A stretch of DNA of 64,000 nt from Jeongeupia wiesaeckerbachi (GTDB lineage: Bacteria > Pseudomonadota > Gammaproteobacteria > Burkholderiales > Chitinibacteraceae). The first letter of the stretch is position 1. Each line of letters starts with the position of its first letter. Below, piece by piece: positions 20,409 through 28,662 of this stretch. The stretch spans positions 1,922,001-1,986,000 of the forward strand of contig NZ_CP136946.1 in the NCBI RefSeq assembly GCF_050916355.1, read 5' to 3'. The translations under genes were made by a program, and so were the position numbers. Under the pieces are notes generated by a model. The model had not been told where the DNA came from and did no database searches. It was given only the letters and a program-made list of their open reading frames with translations.

Positions 20409-20963
20409 TCAGGATCTGGTCGGGTAAATACCGCTCAGGCAGATGATGTAATTCATCACCAGTGAGGGCTGCATGTTGTTGCGGGCTTCGCCGCCACCGG
20501 TTGCACCGCAGGCTTCGTCCTGCAGCGCCGTCAGATTGGCAGCAGTGGCGTACAGATTGGGGCCGGCGCCGGAGACCGAGGGGTCAGTGTCGCTGTGCAG
20601 ATTGCTGGTCGCGAGCAGTCTGTCGCCGTTCGAGCCGGCGTTCGCCGCCGTCGCCGGTTGCCCGGATACCGTGAAGGTGTGGGTGTGCGGCGGCAGATTG
20701 GCCGTCGTCAGCGTCACGGTTTCCTGGCCTGCGCTCTTGCCTTGCTGGTAGTTGATGTCGGCCGGGTTGCGATGTACCGGCGTACGGCCGCGCAGGTCCG
20801 GCAAGGCAAAGTTGGTGGTGCCGTTGCCGCCGTACTGCGTGTTCAGAAGTGAAAACAAGGCTTGATTCTGATTGATCGGGAGCAATGCGCCATTACAGAA
20901 CGCCCAGCCTCTCGGGGCGATCGGAAAGGCGCACAGCTTTATTTCTCCGAGGTAGGGATCCAC
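20409..20963 (-). CDS. Phage-tail-collar (MdpB-like) protein 3, first gene of the operon
   Basis: 184 residues starting with GTG; an AAGGAGG site five bases upstream decides this start. It has YLGEIKLCAFPIAPRGWAFC, NGALLPINQNQALFSLLN, YGGNGTTNFALPDLRG, ANLPPHTHTF and the ending MNYIICLSGIYPTRS. It is the promoter-proximal member of collar3-collar2-collar1-GNAT and is divergent from the large autotransporter at 21449. No other phage structural gene is present nearby. Function unknown. Confidence 0.85.
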   Translation of the reverse strand: MDPYLGEIKLCAFPIAPRGWAFCNGALLPINQNQALFSLLNTQYGGNGTTNFALPDLRGRTPVHRNPADINYQQGKSAGQETVTLTTANLPPHTHTFTVSGQPATAANAGSNGDRLLATSNLHSDTDPSVSGAGPNLYATAANLTALQDEACGATGGGEARNNMQPSLVMNYIICLSGIYPTRS

Positions 20964-21448
20964 AACAACCTCCTTCTGATTTTACTCAGCGCTGCGTCGA
21001 CAAAATGCTTGCCACGACCGGCAAGCAGGGAGGGCGGACCGGACGCAATACGCGACCCGTCCGCCCGTAATGAATCGACAGATGATATACGCGGTTATTT
21101 AAGTGTTTGTAATGAGATTGCTGTCATGAACGTTGGTGCGTTGCATGTAGGTATCACAATGATGCCGGTAAGTTCTTTCGCCACGCTTTGCAAGTGAATA
21201 CAAGTATCCTCTTGGCATAGTGTTGCTTTTTCAATTGCTTGGCGCTGTATTCGGCTCGCCGGGCAAGAGAAACGAGCATTGCACGCCGCCGGGCAAATGA
21301 AGTTCACAGTACGTCCGAGCAGTAAGGTTGACAGGCTTCGCTTGGGCCGCTGCTTCGGCAAACCAGATTATTGCCGTAGCCGGCATGTGTGCGGTGGCTT
21401 GGATTGGCAGATAAAAGCGATTCCGTGTAAGGCGGGAAGGGAGAGGGG
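20964..21448. other. 485-base divergent control region between collar operon and autotransporter
   Basis: No gene is visible. It is richer in A/T than the surroundings. Toward the collar operon, the minus strand carries two hairpins: an 8-base-pair stem (21032-21039 with 21059-21066) and a 7-base-pair stem (21007-21013 with 21020-21026) followed by ATTTTG, before the AAGGAGG site. A weak minus-strand promoter guess is TTACAA-17-TATATC (21106-21111 and 21083-21088). On the plus strand a TTGACA occurs at 21328-21333 but no -10 box fits it. Confidence 0.4.
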
Positions 21449-24400
21449 ATGGGTAATTGCAATGTGCTCGGAGGGGCGAGGCTGTGGCAACAAAGGTTGT
21501 CCGGCCTGCTTGCCTTGGTCTTTGCGATCGTCGGCTTGGGCCGGTGGATCATTCAACTGATCGGCACGGTGGCGGGCATGCTTCGCCGTTCGCGGCTGGT
21601 CTGGCTGGCGGGGTTGCTCATCGGCTTGTCGTCGGCCATGGCCGCAGCCGCACCCTGCTCGTTTACATGGAATATCACCAATGACGGTCGAGCAGGCCAT
21701 TACGCTCACCCGTTTAGCCCCGGCGAGAGCTCGGCGTGTCTTTCGGGCGATAGCCCCTATACCGCTCCTGGCCAAGACACTAGCGATCGGCCGGCGGAAG
21801 GTGGCGGCATCAAGGGGATCGATTATCTGACTCCGTCCAATACCCTGTACTACACGCCGCCCAACCCGGGGTATACCGGTACGAATAACGTGATCTGGTA
21901 TGACGTGCTCGGTTCATCGATCACGGTCACCATCAACCTGACCGGTGGTGCGCCGACAGTCACGTCCGTTTCCCCGACCTCCGGCCCGACTGCCGGCGGC
22001 ACCAGCGTCACGATTACCGGTACCAACTTCACCGGTGCGACTGCGGTCAAGTTCGGTGCGACCAACGCCGGCTCCGTCACCGTCAACAGTGCGACCTCGA
22101 TTACCGCGACGTCGCCAGCGGGCTCGGGCACCGTCGACATCACCGTGACCACCCCGAGTGGTACCAGCGCGACCAGCGCAGCGGATCAGTTCAGCTACAT
22201 CGTGCCCGCGCCGGCCGTTTCCGGTGTTTCGCCCGGTTCCGGCCCGACTGCTGGCGGTACCAGCGTCACCATCTCCGGCAGCAATTTCACCGGCGCAACG
22301 GCAGTCCGCTTCGGCGCGACCAACGCCACTTCGTTCACGGTCAACAGCGCAAGCTCGATTACCGCGACGTCTCCGGCCGGCTCGGCCGGTACCGTCGACA
22401 TTACCGTCACGACCGCGGGTGGGACGAGCGCGACCGGTGCGTCGGACCAGTACACCTACATCGCGGTGCCGACCGTCAGCGGTGTGTCGCCGAACTCGGG
22501 GCCGACTGCCGGCGGGACCAGCGTGACCATTTCCGGCACCGGTTTTGTAGGGGCGACCTCGGTCAGCTTCGGCGGGACCAGTGCCAGCTCGTTCACCGTC
22601 AACAGCGCGACCTCGATTACCGCAACGTCGCCAGCCCATTCGGCCGGTACTGTCGATGTCACGGTTACGACCACGGGTGGGCCCAGCGGGACCAGTGCGG
22701 CGGATCAGTTCACCTTTGCCAACCCGCCGCCGGTAGCCGGCACGTCGAGTCTGACGGTTGCCTATGGCAGCAGCAGCAACCCGGTCACCTTGAACCTGTC
22801 CGGTGGTGCTGCAACCAGTGTTGCCGTCGCCACGCAGGCCACGAATGGCACCGCAACGGCGGTCGGCACCACGATCACCTATACCCCGACCGCGTCGTTC
22901 GCAGGGGCAGACAGCTTCAGCTATACGGCAACCAATGCTGGCGGCACGTCGGCCCCCGCGATAGTGAACGTGACGGTCTCCGGCCCGACAATCGGCTACG
23001 CGCCGTCGTCGCCGTCGGCCGGTACCGCTGGCACGGCATATAGCCAGTCCCTTGCCAGTGCGAGCGGCGGTACAGGCCCGTATTCCTATTCATTGCTCTC
23101 CGGCACCCTGCCTGCGGGAACGACTCTGGCGTCGAACGGCAGCCTGTCCGGTACGCCGACCGAAGCGGGTTCGTTCAATTTCACGGTGCGCACGCAGGAC
23201 AGCAGCTCCGGCAGCGGGCCTTTCCACAAGGACAGCGGTACGCTGACGCTGGTCATTGCCGCGCCGACGCTGGCGATGAGCCCGGCCAACGGAAGTGCGT
23301 TCAACGGCAACGTCGGGGCTGGCTTTACTCAGAGCTTTGCCCTGTCCGGCGGGGTTGCGCCGTATCAGTTCGCCACGCTGTCGGTGACCGGCGGCACCAT
23401 GCCGACCGGGCTGGGGTTCAATGCCGCGACCGGCACCCTGTCCGGTACGCCGACCAGCGCCGGGACCGTGGCGTTCAACATCACCGGTTCCGACAGCACC
23501 GGTGGTGCCGGCTCGACCCCGGTGATCCAGTCGTACACGCTGACGGTGGCCGCGCCGACGCTGGCGCTGTCGCCGGCCACGCTGGCGAACGCGGTCCAGG
23601 GCACTGCATACAATCAGACGCTGAGTGCGACAGGCGGCAGCACACCGTACAGCTACGCGGTGACGACCGGCAGCCTGCCGAGCGGGCTGACGCTGAGTAG
23701 TGGTGGCGTGCTGTCCGGCACGCCGACGGCAACCGGCAGCTTTACCTTCACCATCACCGCGACCGACACGCACGGTTTCACGACCAGCCGCAGCTACAAC
23801 GTCGTGACCAACCCGTCGGTACCGGTGGCGGGCCCGATCAGCGCGACCGTGCACTGGAATACCGCAACGCCGATCGATCTGGCGACGGTGATGACTGGCG
23901 GACCGGCAAGCAGCGTGACGGTCAGTACGGCCCCGGCGCACGGCAGCGTGACGATCAGCGGTTCGGTGGCGACCTATACGCCGACGCCGGGCTACTCGGG
24001 CAGCGACAGCTTCGCTTACACGGCGACCAATGTCAGCGGCACGTCGGTGGCGACCGTCAGCATCACGGTCAATCCGCAAGGCGTCGTTGCCGGCGCGGTC
24101 ACCAGCACCGTGGCGTTCAACAGCAGCGCCAATCCGATCGCACTCAACCTGAGCGGTGGCGCGGTGACCGCCGTGGCTGTGGCCACGGCGCCAGCCCACG
24201 GCACCGTCAACGTCAGCGGCACGACGATCAGCTATACGCCGACTGCCGGCTACACCGGCAGCGACAGCTTCACCTATACCGGCACCAATGCCAGCGGGAC
24301 ATCGGCGCCGGCCAAGGTCGACATCGTCGTCAATCCGCCCCTCCCCGCACCGCAGGCGATGGCAACCACGGTCGTGGCCAACAGCGGCGGCAACGTCATT

Positions 24401-26044
24401 GCGCTGCAGATCGACGGTGGCCCGGCGACCAGCATCACGGTGGTTACACCGCCGCAGCATGGCACGCTGGCGATCGTTGGCCTCGGCGCCAACCGCCAGG
24501 TGCTCGCCAGCATCGCCTCGCCGGGCAGTACGCAGCCTGCGGTCACGTACACGCCGAACCCGGGCTTTGCCGGCACCGACAGCTTCAGTTACACCGCGAC
24601 CAATGCCGCCGGTACGTCGGCCGCTGCGACGGTCACGCTGCAGGTCACGCCGCCGGCACCGGTGCTGGCGCCAGTGAGCGCGACAACGGTGTCCGGCGCG
24701 CCAGTGACGCTCGACGTGACCGCGCAGGCAACCGGTGGCCCCTTCACCGGTCTGGCGGTCGTCACGCCACCGGCCGACGGCACTGCCGAAGTCCGCGGGC
24801 TGAGCATCGTCTATACGCCGGGCCCGACATTTGCCGGTGTGGTCACCATCGGCTACGCGCTGAGCAATGCCTGGGGAACGACGCAAGGCACGGCGACCGT
24901 CACCGTCAATGCCCGTCCGGATCCGTCGAAGGACCCGGAAGTCACCGGCCTGCTGTCGGCGCAAACCGAGGCGACGCGGCGCTTTGCGCGTGCCCAGCTC
25001 GACAACTTCAGCCGCCGTCTGGAAAGCCTGCACGGCAATGGTTGGGGCGCGACGGATTTCGGCTTGAGCGCCAATGCCTACGGCACACGCGGCGACCGCG
25101 CAGCCGCAGCCGATGCACGCAAGCAGCCGACCCGCCTGGCCGACGCCTCGGGCAGCCATGCCAGCAAGACCGATGCCGGTACCGCTGACAACAAGGAAGT
25201 CCAGCGCGACGAACTGGCGTTCTGGATCGGTGGTGCGCTCAACTTCGGTCGTCGTGACTCCGAAACCGGTCAGGACAAGTTCCGCTTCAACACCGACGGG
25301 ATCAGCATCGGCGGCGACTACCGCGTCAACGACCTGCTGTCGGTCGGCGTCGGCGGCGGCTTTGCCCGCGATGTCAGCGATGTGGGGGACAACGGCTCGA
25401 AGAGCGAGGGCCGCAATGGCGTTGTCGCGATTTACGGTACCTTGCGTCCGGCCGAGTCGCTGTTTGTCGACGGCATGCTCGGCTATGGCTGGTTGAGTTT
25501 CGACGTGGACCGTTACATCACCGGCAACGGCGGCTTTGCCTCGGGCTCGCGCGACGGCAGCCAGCTGTTCGGCCTGCTCGCCGCCGGTTACGAGTACCGC
25601 AACGGCACATGGCTGGTGTCGCCGTACGGCCGGATCGACCTGATGTCGGCGACGCTGGATGCCTACACCGAGTCGGCCGCCGGGTTGAATGCACTGAGCT
25701 ACGGCGAGCAGAAGGTGAGGATGACGACCGGCAAGCTGGGCCTGCGCGGCGAAACCAGTTTCGACGTGTCGGCCGGCAAGCTCACACCGCGAGTACGCGT
25801 CGAGTATCAGCACCAGTTCGAAGGCAGTGACGACGCGCGCATGGGCTACGCCGACCTTGCCGCCTACGGTCTGGGCTACGTGGCCCATCTGGTGCCGATG
25901 GAGCAGAACCAGTGGATCATCGAAGTCGGTGGCAAGCTGGCGTTGCGCGACCGGCTGACGCTGTCGCTCGACTACAGCAGTACGCTCAACAACAGCTCGG
26001 GCTATGAACAGGCCGTCCGGCTGATGCTGGGCATGCCGTTCTGA
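21449..26044 (+). CDS. Giant modular autotransporter with TIG and Ig-like repeats
   Basis: 1531 residues. Parts in order: a long hydrophobic N-terminus with two candidate signal segments (about 18-43 and 44-68, the second ending SAMAAAA); a unique region (69-168) with two cysteines; three TIG/IPT repeats (169-424, each with SGPTAGGTSVTI and SITATSP); one bacterial Ig domain (428-511); three putative-Ig (He_PIG type) repeats with LSGTPT motifs (about 512-788); four more Ig domains with YTPxxxxxGxDSFxYTxTN motifs (about 789-1155); a linker; and a C-terminal autotransporter beta-barrel (about 1255-1531) ending in MPF. It is expected to display the repeat stalk outside the cell as an adhesin. GGAG lies before ATG 21449; ATG 21578 is an alternative start giving a normal-length signal peptide. 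Confidence 0.9.
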   Translation: MGNCNVLGGARLWQQRLSGLLALVFAIVGLGRWIIQLIGTVAGMLRRSRLVWLAGLLIGLSSAMAAAAPCSFTWNITNDGRAGHYAHPFSPGESSACLSGDSPYTAPGQDTSDRPAEGGGIKGIDYLTPSNTLYYTPPNPGYTGTNNVIWYDVLGSSITVTINLTGGAPTVTSVSPTSGPTAGGTSVTITGTNFTGATAVKFGATNAGSVTVNSATSITATSPAGSGTVDITVTTPSGTSATSAADQFSYIVPAPAVSGVSPGSGPTAGGTSVTISGSNFTGATAVRFGATNATSFTVNSASSITATSPAGSAGTVDITVTTAGGTSATGASDQYTYIAVPTVSGVSPNSGPTAGGTSVTISGTGFVGATSVSFGGTSASSFTVNSATSITATSPAHSAGTVDVTVTTTGGPSGTSAADQFTFANPPPVAGTSSLTVAYGSSSNPVTLNLSGGAATSVAVATQATNGTATAVGTTITYTPTASFAGADSFSYTATNAGGTSAPAIVNVTVSGPTIGYAPSSPSAGTAGTAYSQSLASASGGTGPYSYSLLSGTLPAGTTLASNGSLSGTPTEAGSFNFTVRTQDSSSGSGPFHKDSGTLTLVIAAPTLAMSPANGSAFNGNVGAGFTQSFALSGGVAPYQFATLSVTGGTMPTGLGFNAATGTLSGTPTSAGTVAFNITGSDSTGGAGSTPVIQSYTLTVAAPTLALSPATLANAVQGTAYNQTLSATGGSTPYSYAVTTGSLPSGLTLSSGGVLSGTPTATGSFTFTITATDTHGFTTSRSYNVVTNPSVPVAGPISATVHWNTATPIDLATVMTGGPASSVTVSTAPAHGSVTISGSVATYTPTPGYSGSDSFAYTATNVSGTSVATVSITVNPQGVVAGAVTSTVAFNSSANPIALNLSGGAVTAVAVATAPAHGTVNVSGTTISYTPTAGYTGSDSFTYTGTNASGTSAPAKVDIVVNPPLPAPQAMATTVVANSGGNVIALQIDGGPATSITVVTPPQHGTLAIVGLGANRQVLASIASPGSTQPAVTYTPNPGFAGTDSFSYTATNAAGTSAAATVTLQVTPPAPVLAPVSATTVSGAPVTLDVTAQATGGPFTGLAVVTPPADGTAEVRGLSIVYTPGPTFAGVVTIGYALSNAWGTTQGTATVTVNARPDPSKDPEVTGLLSAQTEATRRFARAQLDNFSRRLESLHGNGWGATDFGLSANAYGTRGDRAAAADARKQPTRLADASGSHASKTDAGTADNKEVQRDELAFWIGGALNFGRRDSETGQDKFRFNTDGISIGGDYRVNDLLSVGVGGGFARDVSDVGDNGSKSEGRNGVVAIYGTLRPAESLFVDGMLGYGWLSFDVDRYITGNGGFASGSRDGSQLFGLLAAGYEYRNGTWLVSPYGRIDLMSATLDAYTESAAGLNALSYGEQKVRMTTGKLGLRGETSFDVSAGKLTPRVRVEYQHQFEGSDDARMGYADLAAYGLGYVAHLVPMEQNQWIIEVGGKLALRDRLTLSLDYSSTLNNSSGYEQAVRLMLGMPF
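21953..22720 (+). repeat. Three tandem ~255-base TIG-encoding repeats
   Basis: Three consecutive copies encode SVSPTSGPTAGG...DQFSY-type units. They are clearly alike at DNA level, notably around the GPTAGGTSVTI and SITATSPA segments, so slippage or recombination between copies is possible. Confidence 0.8.
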
Positions 26045-26073
26045 TCCAGACTGCAGTGCTGTTCGATCCATCG

Positions 26074-26102
26074 CAGCCCGGCTTACCCCGGGCTGTTTTT
26101 TT
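26074..26102 (+). terminator. Intrinsic terminator after the autotransporter
   Basis: An 8-base-pair stem CAGCCCGG/CCGGGCTG with a six-base loop is followed by a run of eight T. Confidence 0.93.
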
Positions 26103-26205
26103 ATGGGCCGGGCTGGCCGCCCGGCATAGATGCCATTAATCCCCGTGCCGCGAGGATGACGGCTGGTTAGACTGTGGACGAAGACATTGCAAAGAGGAGA
26201 AGCCG

Positions 26206-27219
26206 GTGACTCGATCCATGCTGTTGGCCATGCTGGGCGCAGGACTCGTTCTGGGTGGCTGCACGACGATTTCCAACCCGTCCGGTAACGAGCCGATGAC
26301 GGTGACGTCGTTGCCGAGCGCGCCGGGCGGCGAGCTGGTCATCATCGGCTCGCTCAGCTACCGTGCCCGGATCGCGCTGCCTGACAATGCCGTCGCGGTG
26401 CTCGAGGTCCGTGACCTGCGTTCAGGTCAGGTCGTCGCCGAGCAGCGCATCGAACTCAAGGGCAAACAGGTGCCGGTGCCGATGCTGCTGACGGTACCGA
26501 ACGGTGCGCTGCACGCCGATGGCGACTACGAGATCCGCGGCGCGATCAAGCAGGGCGGGCAAACGACCTGGGTGAGCGTGCCGGTGGCGCTGTCGCAACA
26601 GGCGGGCGCGCTGCAATTGGGGACCGTGCTGTTGCAGCCGTACGAGGCGCTGGCGTTTTCCAGCCGCTTGCAATGCGGCGACCAGCAGATCGACGTCGGC
26701 TTCAAGGGCGACACGATGGTGCTGCAAGCGGGCCAGAAACGGTTCGATCTCAGTCAGGTACGTACCGCATCGGGTGCCAAGTACGTGGCGAATGCCGACT
26801 CGCAGACCTGGTTCTGGTCCAAGGGGCAGGGCGGCTTGCTGCAGTTGAACGGCAAGAGCTATCCCGAGTGCACACCGGTGAAGCAGGAGGCCGACGGTAT
26901 GAAGGCAAGCGCACTGCAGGGCGCCGAATGGCGCGTGATCGATGCCGGATCGCGTCCGGGTACGCTGAATTTTGCCGCTGACGGCCGCATCAGCGGTTTC
27001 GCCGGTTGCAACCGTTATTTCGGCCAGTACACGCAGAGCGGCGATGCACTGAAGATCGGTCAGGTCGCGACGACGCGGATGGCGTGTGAACCGGCGGTGA
27101 TGAAACAGGAGGCGGCGTTCCTGCAAGCGCTGGGACAGGTGCAGCGTTTTTCGGTTGCCGCCGACGGCACCCTGACGCTGCATACCGGCGACAAGGCGGC
27201 GATCACCGCGCGCCGCTGA
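26206..27219 (+). CDS. Three-domain envelope lipoprotein (YbaY + MliC-like + META)
   Basis: 337 residues. The lipobox LGGC puts the lipidated cysteine at residue 19. Three modules follow: a YbaY-type domain (about 40-150, LSYRARIALPDNAVAVLEV), an MliC-like lysozyme-inhibitor domain (about 155-225, LQCGDQQIDVGF and WFWSKGQGGLLQLNG), and a META/HslJ domain (about 235-330, ISGFAGCNRYFGQYT and TRMACEPAVM). These families occur separately in envelope stress and lysozyme defence. The GTG start at 26206 is favoured by an AGGAG about 7 bases upstream; ATG 26218 is possible. Stand-alone gene after a strong terminator. Confidence 0.82.
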   Translation: MTRSMLLAMLGAGLVLGGCTTISNPSGNEPMTVTSLPSAPGGELVIIGSLSYRARIALPDNAVAVLEVRDLRSGQVVAEQRIELKGKQVPVPMLLTVPNGALHADGDYEIRGAIKQGGQTTWVSVPVALSQQAGALQLGTVLLQPYEALAFSSRLQCGDQQIDVGFKGDTMVLQAGQKRFDLSQVRTASGAKYVANADSQTWFWSKGQGGLLQLNGKSYPECTPVKQEADGMKASALQGAEWRVIDAGSRPGTLNFAADGRISGFAGCNRYFGQYTQSGDALKIGQVATTRMACEPAVMKQEAAFLQALGQVQRFSVAADGTLTLHTGDKAAITARR

Positions 27220-27569
27220 GCGGACCTGCTGCTGCGAACTCGGCGAAGGTGATGCTCGCCGCGCTGCCGATGACCGCGCTGGCGCCTCGTCGACGGGCGT
27301 TTTGCCGCGACTGCTCACCCGAAGCATCCGGGTTCGGCCTGTGGCCGCGGTGGTCAGGGAGCGGGGTTGAGGGAATGCTGCCGGTGGCATCGGAAGGTGC
27401 CGCCGGCATTCGCATTGTGCAGCGCGCAATCTGCTACCATGACCGACCCGCCATGGTGCAACCGATGGGATCGGGCCCGACCGGGATGTGAGGCGGTGCC
27501 TTGAACTCCTCCTTTTGCGGATTCAGGGTTACTTTAGGTTTCCAAACTTTGGATGTACGACAGAGCGAT
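27220..27569. other. 350-base gap with no recognised gene
   Basis: Nothing firm is visible between the lipoprotein and the LOG-family gene. A short minus-strand reading frame (27203-27415) has no ribosome site or family resemblance. An extended -10-like TGCTACCAT occurs near 27432-27440 without a matching -35 box. Confidence 0.3.
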
Positions 27570-28298
27570 ATGGATCAAATCGTAAAATCCGGTGCCCCGA
27601 CCGACAGCGAAGCAACGCTGCGTCTGGTTACCGGCGCTGTGCTCAAGCTGTGGGATGTTGTCGACGACCTGTCGAAGTTGCGCCCGCAGCACACACCGCA
27701 TTACCACGTGACGATCTTCGGCTCGGCACGGATCGAGGAAGCAACGCCGGCGTATGAAGCGGTGAAGCAGCTGGCGGCCGAACTGGCCGCGATGGGCTGC
27801 CGCATCGTCACCGGTGGTGGGCCTGGCCTGATGCAGGCGGCCAACGAAGGCGCCCGTGAAGGCGCACCGGACAAGCCCGAGGCATCGGTCGGCATCCGCA
27901 TTGATCTCGACTTCGAACAGCACGTCAACGATTTCGTCGGCCGCGTGTTCGAACACAAGACCTTCTTCTCGCGACTGCATCATTTCATCCTGCGTTCGAA
28001 CGCCTTTATCGTCACGCCGGGCGGCGTCGGTACGCTGCTGGAACTGGCGATGGTCTGGCAGCTGCTGCAGGTCCGCAAGCTCTACGGCACGCCGCTGATC
28101 CTGGTCGGCGACATGTGGCACGAGCTGGTCGACTGGGCCCAGCGCTACATGGTCGACAATGGCGCTGGCCTTGCCAGTGGCGTCGATATGCAGATTCCGG
28201 TGGTCGTCGACACGATCGAAGACGCCGTGCACCTGATGCGCGAGCATCACGCCAAGTGGCTGGCCGAAGGTCAGCCGGACGGTACCGCATCCGAATGA
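27570..28298 (+). CDS. LOG-family (TIGR00730-type) Rossmann-fold protein
   Basis: 242 residues. Signature motifs are VTIFGSARIEEATPAY, RIVTGGGPGLMQAANEGA and TPGGVGTLLELAMVWQ, the last being the nucleotide-binding PGGxGTxxE box. LOG proteins hydrolyse cytokinin or other nucleoside monophosphates to a base and ribose 5-phosphate; many bacterial members are PpnN- or LOG-like with unsettled substrates. ATG 27570 (MDQIVKSG) is used rather than an upstream TTG at 27501, which would add a poorly conserved extension. Its stop overlaps the next start (ATGA). Confidence 0.88.
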   Translation: MDQIVKSGAPTDSEATLRLVTGAVLKLWDVVDDLSKLRPQHTPHYHVTIFGSARIEEATPAYEAVKQLAAELAAMGCRIVTGGGPGLMQAANEGAREGAPDKPEASVGIRIDLDFEQHVNDFVGRVFEHKTFFSRLHHFILRSNAFIVTPGGVGTLLELAMVWQLLQVRKLYGTPLILVGDMWHELVDWAQRYMVDNGAGLASGVDMQIPVVVDTIEDAVHLMREHHAKWLAEGQPDGTASE

Positions 28299-28603
28299 AA
28301 AGCCGGATGATGGTGGCCGCGGCCTGCCTGCTGGCAGGCCCGGCGATGGCGGCGAGTGGCGATGCGTGGAAAGCAACCGCCGGTGTCGCACGCGACGCCT
28401 GCGCGAGCGCGGCCCGGGCCGTCGGTTACAAGCAGCTGAAGTTTCCCAGCCCCTATCAGGCCAGCAGCGGTGGCGTGACCTGGTATCTCAACGGGCTGAA
28501 AAAGGGCTCGACCGAGCGCCATTTGCTGTATTGCCGCTACGACGGCATGCGCGGTCGCGTCGAAGCCTTGCTGGCCTATGTGGCCGACTACACGCCGGAT
28601 TGA
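28295..28603 (+). CDS. Small secreted protein of unknown function
   Basis: 102 residues: a signal peptide (MKSRMMVAAACLLAGPAMAA) and an ~80-residue mature part with two cysteines (RDACASAA and LLYCRYDG) that could form one disulfide. No family was recognised. The ATG overlaps the LOG stop, showing translational coupling. The mature sequence is regular and codon use matches the neighbours, so it is likely a real gene. Confidence 0.7.
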   Translation: MKSRMMVAAACLLAGPAMAASGDAWKATAGVARDACASAARAVGYKQLKFPSPYQASSGGVTWYLNGLKKGSTERHLLYCRYDGMRGRVEALLAYVADYTPD

Positions 28604-28624
28604 CTGCCGGTGGTGATGTCATTG

Positions 28625-28655
28625 AAAAAGCCCGTCATGCGACGGGCTTTTTTGT
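28625..28655. terminator. Intrinsic terminator between the small secreted protein gene and mltD
   Basis: The stem AAGCCCGTC/GACGGGCTT, with an A-run before and a T-run after it, suits both convergent genes. Confidence 0.9.
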
Positions 28656-28662
28656 TGGCCGA

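Noticed and set aside
19337..20963. A prophage remnant
   Set aside because: Collar domains alone do not make a prophage; no other phage gene, integrase or attachment repeat was found nearby.
21953..22720. CRISPR-like tandem repeats
   Set aside because: The period is about 255 bases, in frame, and encodes TIG domains.
23090..26071. A 993-codon open frame on the minus strand across the autotransporter
   Set aside because: It is antisense to a clear protein, has low-complexity Arg/Ala/Gly content, and exists only because GC-rich repeats lack stop codons.
27203..27415. A 70-codon minus-strand gene in the 350-base gap
   Set aside because: No ribosome site or resemblance to a known protein, and it runs into the lipoprotein end.
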